Shown: one piece after another, positions 1-5,536 of the stretch
How positions within the stretch are numbered: the first letter of the stretch is position 1
Layout: every line of letters starts with the position of its first letter
NCBI GenBank assembly: GCA_023401595.1
Contig: JAEXDQ010000033.1
Span: forward strand, 1 to 6,311
Direction: 5' to 3'
Length of the DNA stretch: 6,311 nt
DNA from: Spirochaetota bacterium
Lineage (GTDB): Bacteria > Spirochaetota > Spirochaetia > Sphaerochaetales > Sphaerochaetaceae
Notes under the pieces: model-generated
The model's database searches: none
What the model was told of the DNA's origin: nothing
Seen by the model: only the letters and a program-made list of their open reading frames with translations
Position numbers and translations under genes: made by a program

Positions 1-127
1 AATGGTCCTCTCTTTGTTGTTGTTTGGTAACTTGACAATAGTAGAGTTCCATTCCCTTTTTCTATGCTTTTTCTTCCCTATTGACTTTTTCTCTTCTCTT
101 CATCCCCCAGATTTCTGCATAGAGCCT
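1..127. mobile_element. Partial insertion-sequence end (probable ISL3-like), tip facing right
   Basis: This segment is the reverse complement of 6185-6311, with four substitutions and one indel confined to a pyrimidine tract at about 56-80; the rest is identical. Read on the minus strand from about position 126 it begins GGCTCTATGCAGAAATC, which resembles the GGCTCT-type terminal repeats of ISL3-family elements as I remember them. No transposase domain can be seen; a short open frame at 1-27 ending in TAA at 28-30 is too short to identify. The element would continue to the left, outside the window. The family call is inference; that this is a repeat is seen directly. It could instead be a MITE or another dispersed repeat. 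Confidence 0.6.
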
Positions 128-189
128 TTTTTATCTATCGGCCCCAAGCTCCCATACCATCTTGACGAGCAGAAGAATATCCGACTCTT

Positions 190-217
190 TTGTAAAACAG
201 GGAAGCTATGGTATAGT
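190..217 (+). promoter_or_regulatory. Predicted sigma70 promoter of rlmE, leaderless arrangement
   Basis: TTGTAA at 190-195 (4 of 6 to consensus) and TATAGT at 212-217 (5 of 6) are separated by 16 bp. The -10 box ends 6 nt before the rlmE ATG at 224, so the expected transcription start is at or next to the A of the start codon. No Shine-Dalgarno sequence lies at normal distance. A 7-bp inverted repeat (ATACCAT at 154-160, ATGGTAT at 208-214) touches the -10 box. Confidence 0.5.
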
Positions 218-223
218 CAGAAT

Positions 224-829
224 ATGGCAACAAGTCGTAGAGACCGAGCGGATTCCTATACGCAAAGAGCGCACAAAGAGGGATATCCTGCGAGATCGGT
301 ATACAAGCTGGAGGAAATCCAGCAGAGCTTCAAGATTATCAAACCGGGAGACCATGTCCTTGACGTCGGCGCAGCCCCAGGCTCCTGGACTCTCTATACC
401 CATCGTATGCTGCTCAAAGGAAACGGTACTATCGTGGCTGTCGACCTCAACCCCCTGAACCTGAGTCCGGTGCCACCCACCGTCACGGCCTATGAGGGGG
501 ATGCTTTCAGCAAGGATATCCGCGCGAAATTGGTCGAACACGGCCCCTATGACGCAATTATCAGCGACGCCGCGCCAATGACTACCGGAAACAGATCCGT
601 CGATACGTCCAGAAGCGAGAACCTTGCGGAACAGGTCGTCTATCTAGCATCGGAACATCTCAAGGTCCACGGGAACCTCGTCCTCAAGATATTCCAGGGA
701 GGGGGGCAGGAAGCGGTACTCAAGCAAATGCGGACGTTGTTCACAAAAGCCCGGGCGTTCAAGCCCAAGGCCTGCCGCACGGATTCTTTCGAGATATTCC
801 TGATTGGTCTGGATCGAAAAGAAGAATAA
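224..829 (+). CDS. rlmE: 23S rRNA (uridine-2'-O-)-methyltransferase RlmE/FtsJ
   Basis: The 201-residue product matches the RlmE (FtsJ, RrmJ) family, about 209 residues in E. coli, which uses S-adenosylmethionine to 2'-O-methylate one uridine in the 23S rRNA A-loop on the large subunit. SAM motif I is LDVGAAPGSW at residues 46-55. The K-D-K-E catalytic tetrad is complete: K28 in RSVYKL, D115 in SDAAP, K155 in LVLKIFQG and E190 in SFEIFLI. The frame is open upstream to position 2, but that stretch reads through the repeat and is unlike the family; the ATG at 224 gives the expected N-terminus and sits just after a -10 box. There is no ribosome-binding site, so the mRNA is probably leaderless. 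In E. coli rlmE lies with ftsH in a heat-shock operon; ftsH is absent here and the gene stands alone, convergent with mscS. Confidence 0.95.
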   Translation: MATSRRDRADSYTQRAHKEGYPARSVYKLEEIQQSFKIIKPGDHVLDVGAAPGSWTLYTHRMLLKGNGTIVAVDLNPLNLSPVPPTVTAYEGDAFSKDIRAKLVEHGPYDAIISDAAPMTTGNRSVDTSRSENLAEQVVYLASEHLKVHGNLVLKIFQGGGQEAVLKQMRTLFTKARAFKPKACRTDSFEIFLIGLDRKEE

Positions 830-950
830 GCGTCAGGAAGACGGTTCGCTCCCACCCTTGGTATTGTAAAAATGGGAGGCCGACGTTTTCAACGCCCAGC
901 CGCCCGATTTTCCTCAACCACGTGACGGACAGCGGCTATCATACAATCCG
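830..950. other. Convergent intergenic region between rlmE and mscS, with weak hairpins
   Basis: Two weak stem-loops can be drawn. GACGTT (882-887) faces AACGCC (891-896) across a 3-nt loop; on the minus strand this pairs with one G-U wobble and is followed after 9 nt by T5 (872-868), so it may help end mscS transcription. CTCCCA (849-854) and TGGGAG (873-878) pair across 18 nt. Neither is a standard intrinsic terminator, so termination of rlmE and mscS is not clear from sequence alone. Confidence 0.3.
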
Positions 951-1919
951 TTACTTTTGATCGGCCCCGCCCTTCGCTTTGTCCGCAGTCTTGACAGGCA
1001 TAGGACGCCGCTGACGGACATCGCCGCCGATTTTATCAATGTCATAGAGGTTGACGTCAAGCTGCGGGAACGGAATGCAGATGCCGTCGGCGTTGAGTTT
1101 ATCGTAGATATCCCCCTGGAACCGCCAGAACACCTTCCAATAGTCGCCAGGCAACGTCCATGGACGCGCGATGATATCGACGGAGGAATCGTTCAGCTTG
1201 CTCACCTCAATCGTGGGAGCGGGATCCTTGAGAACCTCAGGATAGGAATCAAACAGCTCCTGGATATCCTGTTTTACTTTCTTCAGATCGGTACCGTAGG
1301 CGACACTGACGATCATATCGACACGACGGTTGACCGTGTAGGAATAATTGACGATAGGATTGCCCCATACAAGCTTGTTGGCCAACGTGATCTGCTTGTT
1401 GTCAGGAGTCGACAATGTCACGCACATCAAATCCATGTTGGTCACGGTGCCGCTGAGCGTGCCTACATCGACATAGTCGCCGATACGGAACGGCGCGTTG
1501 ATGACGATCATTACTCCGGAAAGAAGATTTCCAATCGATTCCTGGAACGCAAAACCGAGGATGACGCCTGTAACCCCCAAGCCTGCGATGATCGGAGCCA
1601 TATTGATTCCCAGATGCTCCAGCAGGACCAGCGCTATCACGACCCAACCGATCGAAGATATCACCTTGAGAAGGAACTTCGCCATCAGTTCGTTAATTTT
1701 CTTCGAACGGGCGAACATTCGCTTGAACATCCTGCTGACAAACATCAACAGCAGCTTCCCGATGATGACGATCAACACGGCGATCACAAGATTCCAAAGA
1801 AATGAGGCGAACCCCTCATTGGTCATATTCTCCAACGACATTTTCACCTGACTGAGAAAATCCATTCCAACATCATCTGCTTCCGTCGATGTGGCCAATG
1901 CGATGAATGAAGCGATCAT
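951..1919 (-). CDS. mscS: Small-conductance mechanosensitive channel, MscS family
   Basis: The 322-residue inner-membrane protein aligns along its length with E. coli MscS (286 residues), the heptameric valve that opens when membrane tension rises on osmotic down-shock. Predicted helices: TM1 about 41-63, TM2 about 84-104 and the kinked pore helix TM3 about 108-140 with the Gly/Ala pattern IIAGLGVTGVILGFAFQES. By alignment V119 and F123 take the places of pore-seal residues L105 and L109, and E127 the place of hinge G113. The beta domain follows (PFRIGDYVDVG, about 143-153), then the C-terminal alpha/beta vestibule ending near FPQLDVNLY. A basic tail of about 25 residues extends beyond the E. 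coli protein. The ATG at 1919 is chosen because GGAAGGGGG lies 4 nt upstream; M19 is an alternative start but has no such support. The gene is convergent with rlmE and on the same strand as htpG, but the htpG terminator and 372 bp separate them, so it is probably transcribed alone. Confidence 0.95.
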   Translation of the reverse strand: MIASFIALATSTEADDVGMDFLSQVKMSLENMTNEGFASFLWNLVIAVLIVIIGKLLLMFVSRMFKRMFARSKKINELMAKFLLKVISSIGWVVIALVLLEHLGINMAPIIAGLGVTGVILGFAFQESIGNLLSGVMIVINAPFRIGDYVDVGTLSGTVTNMDLMCVTLSTPDNKQITLANKLVWGNPIVNYSYTVNRRVDMIVSVAYGTDLKKVKQDIQELFDSYPEVLKDPAPTIEVSKLNDSSVDIIARPWTLPGDYWKVFWRFQGDIYDKLNADGICIPFPQLDVNLYDIDKIGGDVRQRRPMPVKTADKAKGGADQK

Positions 1920-1957
1920 ACATCCCCCTTCCGATTTCGTTCCGCCTTTCTTTGAGA

Positions 1958-1972
1958 ACGTCCTGTGGACGT
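1958..1972. repeat. Palindrome in the mscS 5' leader
   Basis: ACGTCC and GGACGT form perfect 6-bp arms around a 3-nt loop. It lies between the predicted -10 box (1988-1993) and the Shine-Dalgarno sequence, so it would form a stem-loop near the 5' end of the mscS mRNA or serve as a protein-binding site. No T-tract follows, so it is not a terminator. Confidence 0.45.
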
Positions 1973-1987
1973 CACCCTATCAACTCT

Positions 1988-1993
1988 ATCATA
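1988..1993 (-). promoter_or_regulatory. Predicted -10 box of the mscS promoter
   Basis: On the minus strand TATGAT (5 of 6 to consensus) lies about 69 bp upstream of the mscS ATG. No good -35 hexamer sits 16-18 bp further upstream (the best, GTTCTT at 16 bp, is poor). E. coli mscS depends on the stationary-phase sigma factor, which tolerates weak -35 boxes, but the position remains tentative. Confidence 0.35.
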
Positions 1994-2039
1994 CAGCCGC
2001 ATCCACGACAAGAACCGCTCACAGCCATCCGACGCCCCT

Positions 2040-2075
2040 TCATTGCCGGTCAATGACGGAACCATGGAATCCGTC
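2040..2075. repeat. Two adjoining inverted repeats in the mscS-htpG gap
   Basis: TCATTG (2040-2045) and CAATGA (2051-2056) pair across CCGGT. Directly abutting, GACGGA (2055-2060) and TCCGTC (2070-2075) pair across 9 nt. They lie about 120 bp upstream of mscS, behind its predicted promoter. They may be operator sites or a small structured transcript. The remainder of 1994-2200 has no credible coding sequence. Confidence 0.35.
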
Positions 2076-2170
2076 CCTCGCCCATTGCATGCCCTTCGCC
2101 CCTCAGGCCGATATGTCTTGGGGTGATGATGTCCGCCGGGCCGGCACAGCCAGCTGCCGCCGGCTGGTAT

Positions 2171-2199
2171 GGCTACCGTTGGGCTACCGTTGGGCTACC
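2171..2199. repeat. Short tandem repeat, 11-bp unit, about 2.6 copies
   Basis: The unit GGCTACCGTTG occurs at 2171-2181 and 2182-2192 and is followed by the partial copy GGCTACC at 2193-2199. It adjoins the poly-A end of the htpG terminator and is preceded by a GC-rich inverted repeat (CCAGC at 2150-2154, GCTGG at 2163-2167). It is non-coding; copy number could vary by slippage. Confidence 0.7.
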
Positions 2200-2206
2200 C
2201 CTTAAT

Positions 2207-2251
2207 AAAAAAACAGGATGACGTGGGGACATACCCAATCACGCCATCCTG
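2207..2251 (-). terminator. Intrinsic terminator of htpG
   Basis: Read on the minus strand, CAGGATG (2251-2245) pairs with CATCCTG (2220-2214). After a one-base mismatch the stem goes on with CGTG facing CACG, and GGG facing CCC can close the top with a small bulge. Seven T residues follow (2213-2207). This is a standard Rho-independent terminator 41 nt past the htpG stop codon. On the plus strand it would have no T-tract, so it is directional. Confidence 0.85.
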
Positions 2252-2265
2252 CCGCCTTTCCAGCC

Positions 2266-2282
2266 AGGGGCCACAGGCCCCT
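2266..2282 (-). other. Perfect hairpin just after the htpG stop codon
   Basis: AGGGGCC and GGCCCCT form a perfect 7-bp GC-rich stem with a 3-nt loop, starting 9 nt after the TAG stop of htpG. No T-tract follows. With the terminator next to it, the htpG mRNA would end in two tandem hairpins; this one could protect the 3' end from exonucleases. Confidence 0.6.
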
Positions 2283-2291
2283 AAGCTGAAG

Positions 2292-4172
2292 CTATCTGGA
2301 CAACAACGTATGCAAACGCTTGGTGAAAGCTACCGGATCCTTGGGCATGACGCCTTCGGCGAGCAAAGCCTGGTCGAGCAGTACGCTGGACATATCGGCA
2401 ATGAACGCATCGTCGTCGCTGGCGTCAATCTTCTTCACCATCGGGTCGTCGACGTTGATTTCAAGCAACGGTGAGGACTCAGGAAGCTCGGTCTGCCCCA
2501 TCGCCTTGAGCATCTGCTGCATCTGGACCGACGGATCGTTTTCATCGACCACGATGACGGCGGGCGCCTCGGTAATACGCGACGACACGACGACGTCCTT
2601 GACACGGTCGCCCAGCGCCTTCTTGATCTTCTTGACCAGGCCCTTGGACTCCTTGGCCTTCTTCTTCTGGTCCTCGTCCTGCAGATCGTCGACCGCGCCC
2701 GACTTGTTGATCGCTTTCAGCGGCAGTTCCTTGTACGTACCGATGGAACCAACAATCAGATCGTCGATATCGTCACTCATGATCAGGACCTCATACCCCT
2801 TCTTCTTGTAGGCGTCAAGCAACGGACTGCTCTTGAGGGTGGCCTCGGTACCGCCGGTAATATAGTAGATGCTCTTCTGATCCTCCGGCATCCGTTCCTT
2901 GTAGGAAGCAAGGCTTACGTAGCCGTCCTGAGTGGAGGACTTGAAGCGAACCAGCTCCAACAACACATCGTGATTGGCGTAGTCGCCGTACAGCCCCTCC
3001 TTCAACGGACGGTTGTATTGCCCGATGAACTTGGTGTACAGCTCCGGGTTCTGCTCGGAGATTTTCTTGAACTCGCCGAGCAACTTTTTGACCGAAGCGT
3101 TGCGGATGGCGCTCATGACGCGGTTCTGCTGCAGAATCTCGCGGCTGACGTTCAACGGCAGGTCTTCGCTGTCGATCACCCCGCGGACGAACCGCAGATA
3201 GGTTGGAAGCAGTTCCTTGTCATCGTCAGTGATATAGACGCGCTTGACGTAGAGCTTCACGCCCGGACGATAGTCGGCGTAGTTCATGTCGAACGGAGCC
3301 TTTTCCGGAATGTAGAACAAAGTGATGTATTCGGTGGCGCCTTCGGCCTGCGTATGGATATAGAACAACGGCTTTTCAGAATCGTGGAAGTTGTTCTTGT
3401 AGAATTCATTGTAGTCGTCGTCGGTGAGGTCGCTCTTGCTTCGTCTCCATAGGGCGGCGGCGCTATTGATCTGCTCGACCTTATGCTCCACCGTCTTCAG
3501 GGCGTTGCCTTCCGCATCCTTCTGTTTGTCGTCGTAATGGGTCTGGTCATAGGCGAGATAGATCGGATACGCGATATGGTCGCTGTACTTCTTGATCAGC
3601 TGCTCCAGCTGCCAGCGATTGGCGTATTCGTTGCCATCCTCGTTCAGGTACAAGGTGATGGTGCTGCCCTGACTGTCGCGGGTCGCCTCTTCGATCGTGT
3701 AGGTCCCTTTGCCGTCGGAAGTCCATTTCCATGCCTGCTCGTCGCCAGCCTTGCGGCTGACGACCTCCACCTTGTCGGCGACCATGAACGCGGAGTAGAA
3801 ACCGACGCCGAATTGACCGATCAGGTTCGAGTCCTTTTTCTGATCCTCGGTCAGATTGGCGAGGAACTTGCGGGTACCGCTGCTGGCGATCGTACCAAGG
3901 TTGTCGTTCAAATCGTCGTGGTTCATTCCAAGACCGTTGTCGCTGATCGTCAACGTGCGGTCGTCGCCCTCGGCAAAGGAGATGTCGATACGGGGCTCGA
4001 AGGAGAAGCCTTTCAGCGTCTCGTCGGTCAATGACAGGTATTTGAGCTTGTCCAGGGCGTCCGAGGAGTTGGATATCAACTCCCTGAGGAAAATCTCCCT
4101 GTTGGAATACAAGGAGTGGATAATGAGCTGAAGCAACTGCGATACTTCAGTCTTGAATTTTTTCTGTTCCAT
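2292..4172 (-). CDS. htpG: Molecular chaperone HtpG (bacterial Hsp90)
   Basis: The 626-residue product is full length (E. coli HtpG 624) and aligns end to end. HtpG is a cytosolic homodimeric ATPase that remodels client proteins under heat and other stress. The N-terminal Bergerat-fold ATPase has the catalytic Glu E31 and N35 in LRELISNSSDALDK, DNGLGM at 78-83, the lid segment GTIASSGT at 93-100 and GQFGVGFYSAF at 119-129. The middle domain carries the catalytic arginine R344 in LPLNVSREILQ. The C-terminal dimerisation domain ends with LLDQALLAEG and a typical tail. The start is fixed by homology and by GGGAGG (4184-4179) 6 nt upstream. An intrinsic terminator lies 41 nt downstream. The gene diverges from the ROK regulator, and its promoter and leader carry several possible control elements. 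No CIRCE element was found. No frameshift or missing key residue is seen. Confidence 0.97.
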   Translation of the reverse strand: MEQKKFKTEVSQLLQLIIHSLYSNREIFLRELISNSSDALDKLKYLSLTDETLKGFSFEPRIDISFAEGDDRTLTISDNGLGMNHDDLNDNLGTIASSGTRKFLANLTEDQKKDSNLIGQFGVGFYSAFMVADKVEVVSRKAGDEQAWKWTSDGKGTYTIEEATRDSQGSTITLYLNEDGNEYANRWQLEQLIKKYSDHIAYPIYLAYDQTHYDDKQKDAEGNALKTVEHKVEQINSAAALWRRSKSDLTDDDYNEFYKNNFHDSEKPLFYIHTQAEGATEYITLFYIPEKAPFDMNYADYRPGVKLYVKRVYITDDDKELLPTYLRFVRGVIDSEDLPLNVSREILQQNRVMSAIRNASVKKLLGEFKKISEQNPELYTKFIGQYNRPLKEGLYGDYANHDVLLELVRFKSSTQDGYVSLASYKERMPEDQKSIYYITGGTEATLKSSPLLDAYKKKGYEVLIMSDDIDDLIVGSIGTYKELPLKAINKSGAVDDLQDEDQKKKAKESKGLVKKIKKALGDRVKDVVVSSRITEAPAVIVVDENDPSVQMQQMLKAMGQTELPESSPLLEINVDDPMVKKIDASDDDAFIADMSSVLLDQALLAEGVMPKDPVAFTKRLHTLLSR

Positions 4173-4202
4173 CGTGAGCCTCCCAGTAGGAACGTATTGT
4201 GT

Positions 4203-4255
4203 AAAAAATGATCCGGGGGGCCGTCGTTTTCGATCGGGGGATCTCCGGATAGATC
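4203..4255 (-). promoter_or_regulatory. Terminator-like hairpin with alternative stem in the htpG leader (candidate attenuator)
   Basis: Read on the minus strand, AUCCGG (4250-4245) pairs with CCGGAU (4216-4211). Between them CCGaUCG pairs with CGACGG around an AAAA loop, with one bulged A. Two bases after the outer stem come six U residues (4208-4203), the form of an intrinsic terminator, ahead of the htpG Shine-Dalgarno site. An alternative 5-bp stem, GAUCU (4255-4251) with AGAUC (4244-4240), would put the AUCCGG arm exactly in its 6-nt loop, as an antiterminator would. The pairings are seen directly; function is inferred and depends on transcription starting upstream near 4273. It matches no riboswitch class I recognise. 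Confidence 0.45.
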
Positions 4256-4269
4256 GCGCATGCGCGCGG

Positions 4270-4287
4270 ACTATGATACAACATAGT
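4270..4287. promoter_or_regulatory. 18-bp palindrome, candidate operator
   Basis: ACTATGATACAACATAGT has perfect 6-bp arms (ACTATG, CATAGT) around a 6-bp spacer. It covers the predicted htpG -10 box (4285-4280) and lies 28 bp upstream of the predicted ROK-gene -35 box. A dimeric repressor bound here would block htpG; the adjacent ROK regulator is an obvious but unproven candidate. Part of the symmetry could come by chance from two -10-like hexamers. Confidence 0.4.
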
Positions 4288-4308
4288 GAAAAATTTGCGC
4301 ATAGGCAA
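4280..4308 (-). promoter_or_regulatory. Predicted promoter of htpG
   Basis: On the minus strand TTGCCT (4308-4303) and TATGTT (4285-4280) are spaced by 17 bp. The expected start is near 4273, giving a leader of about 100 nt. No better pair lies closer to the gene, and no sigma32-type -10 (CCCCAT) is seen. The -35 matches 4 of 6 and the -10 4 of 6. Confidence 0.4.
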
Positions 4309-4314
4309 CTTCTC

Positions 4315-4343
4315 TTAACAAAATCTTGAGGTTAGGGTATGAT
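4315..4343 (+). promoter_or_regulatory. Predicted sigma70 promoter of the ROK gene, leaderless arrangement
   Basis: TTAACA (4315-4320) and TATGAT (4338-4343), each 5 of 6 to consensus, are separated by the optimal 17 bp. The -10 box ends 6 nt before the ATG at 4350, so transcription should begin at the start codon. It stands back to back with the htpG promoter. Confidence 0.65.
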
Positions 4344-4349
4344 TTTGTC

Positions 4350-5516
4350 ATGCAGTTTTCACAACCATCGGCCGCAAGGGCCATCAACAGGCTGAGGATC
4401 CTGAATCTTCTCGCCACTCATGAGAATCTTTCCCGAGCCGAAGCGGCCCGTCTGCTCGAACTGAACAAGGTCTCTACCGGTGAAATCGTCGACGGCCTTA
4501 TCCAGGAAGGCCTGATAGCCGAGACCGGCAAGATGGTTACCGTCAACGGGCGAAGACCGACCGCTCTGACTCTCCGCAAGGACGCCAGGGCCGTGCTAGC
4601 CGTCGATCTGGGGACGAAGGCTACCAGCGTCGCGTTGGCGGATCTGGGGGGGAATCTTCTCCGTTTCGAGCGTTTTCCGACACCTCATGCCCCCAAGGCG
4701 GAGGAGTTGTGCGTACAGGTCATCAAATGCTGTCTCAGAATCCTCAAGATGATGAAAGACCCATCCATCACCATCGGCATGGCCGTGTCCGTCCCGGGTT
4801 CGCTTGATCCCGAAGGCAAACTGATCGTCTCCGCTCCAGTATGGGGGTGGAAGGACGTCCCGCTGGCCGAAGCGATCAGCAAGAACACCGGCCTCGACGT
4901 CGTACTGGAACACAATGTCAGGGCGATGGTATTGGGCGAGCAATGGTTCGCGGGGCCTTCGGACGTGCCGTCCATGTTCTATGTGAACTGGGGCGAGCAT
5001 ATCTCTTCCGCATGGGTGGCGGACGGCAAGATCATCAGCGAGGGAGCTGAGTTCGGCCATATCCCGCTCCGTCAGACAGGGCTCTGCCCCTGCGGTTCCA
5101 TCGGATGCCTCGAAACCATAGCGGCAGGTTGGTCCCTCTCCCAAAAAGCCGCGGAACTGACCGGCAAAGACGACATCACCGTCAAACAGATGTGCCAGAT
5201 GCTCGACCAGCGTCCCGACCTGACGCCCTTCCTTTCCGACGCCGCGCAAGCCATGGCGGAAGCGCTGGTCTTCGCAAGCGCCATAACCGGCTGCGACAAA
5301 ATCATCCTAGGCGGAGGCATCAGCTCGCTACCTGACAATTTCTTCCAGGAGATGAAAGACCGTTATGTCGCGTTGGCGCCAGTGCGTCGTGCCGATACCA
5401 GTATAGAAAGGACCCAGCTAGGGGACAAGGCGGGACTGCTTGGAACTACGGCGGCGGCTTTGGACAGGTTCATTTTCAAGCGAACATTGCTGGACCAGCT
5501 GAACCGGCAGAAATGA
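4350..5516 (+). CDS. ROK-family (NagC/XylR-type) transcriptional repressor
   Basis: The 388-residue product has an N-terminal winged helix-turn-helix (residues about 12-75, with SRAEAARLLELNKVSTGEIV as the helix-turn-helix) and a C-terminal ROK sugar-kinase-like domain from about 82. The ROK zinc site is intact: H237 in EFGH and the three cysteines of CPCGSIGCLE (246-255). The kinase site is degenerate: the ATP loop reads DLGTKATS (86-93), the usual END-type motif is EHNVR (187-191) so the catalytic Asp is Asn (N189), and the second glycine-rich phosphate motif is replaced by VNWGEHISSA. This suits a sugar-sensing DNA-binding dimer, not an enzyme. The ATG at 4350 is chosen over an in-frame TTG at 4326 because that codon lies upstream of the -10 box. 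There is no Shine-Dalgarno sequence. No sugar transport or catabolic genes adjoin, so inducer and regulon cannot be named. It is divergent from htpG. Confidence 0.9.
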   Translation: MQFSQPSAARAINRLRILNLLATHENLSRAEAARLLELNKVSTGEIVDGLIQEGLIAETGKMVTVNGRRPTALTLRKDARAVLAVDLGTKATSVALADLGGNLLRFERFPTPHAPKAEELCVQVIKCCLRILKMMKDPSITIGMAVSVPGSLDPEGKLIVSAPVWGWKDVPLAEAISKNTGLDVVLEHNVRAMVLGEQWFAGPSDVPSMFYVNWGEHISSAWVADGKIISEGAEFGHIPLRQTGLCPCGSIGCLETIAAGWSLSQKAAELTGKDDITVKQMCQMLDQRPDLTPFLSDAAQAMAEALVFASAITGCDKIILGGGISSLPDNFFQEMKDRYVALAPVRRADTSIERTQLGDKAGLLGTTAAALDRFIFKRTLLDQLNRQK

Positions 5517-5536
5517 CTGACGGACGTGTCGGCGCG

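Noticed and set aside
2..223. A 74-residue N-terminal extension of RlmE, since the frame is open to position 2
   Set aside because: It reads through the terminal repeat, has low-complexity hydrophobic composition, does not resemble RlmE and lies upstream of the predicted -10 box.
957..1805. Long plus-strand open frame opposite mscS
   Set aside because: It is antisense to a clearly conserved channel gene and its translation shows no recognisable domain.
1891..2205. Plus-strand open frame of about 104 codons in the mscS-htpG gap
   Set aside because: It overlaps the mscS start and promoter antisense, has no ribosome-binding site and runs into tandem repeats.
3483..4034. Plus-strand open frame opposite htpG (likewise 2970-3452 and 2320-2811)
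   Set aside because: These are shadows of the strongly conserved htpG frame, with no plausible start signals.
4326..4349. Upstream TTG start for the ROK gene
   Set aside because: The codon lies in the promoter spacer, so it would not be in the mRNA, and it adds residues unlike the family.
4173..4349. CIRCE (HrcA) or sigma32 control of htpG
   Set aside because: Neither the TTAGCACTC-N9-GAGTGCTAA element nor a CCCCAT-type -10 box is present.
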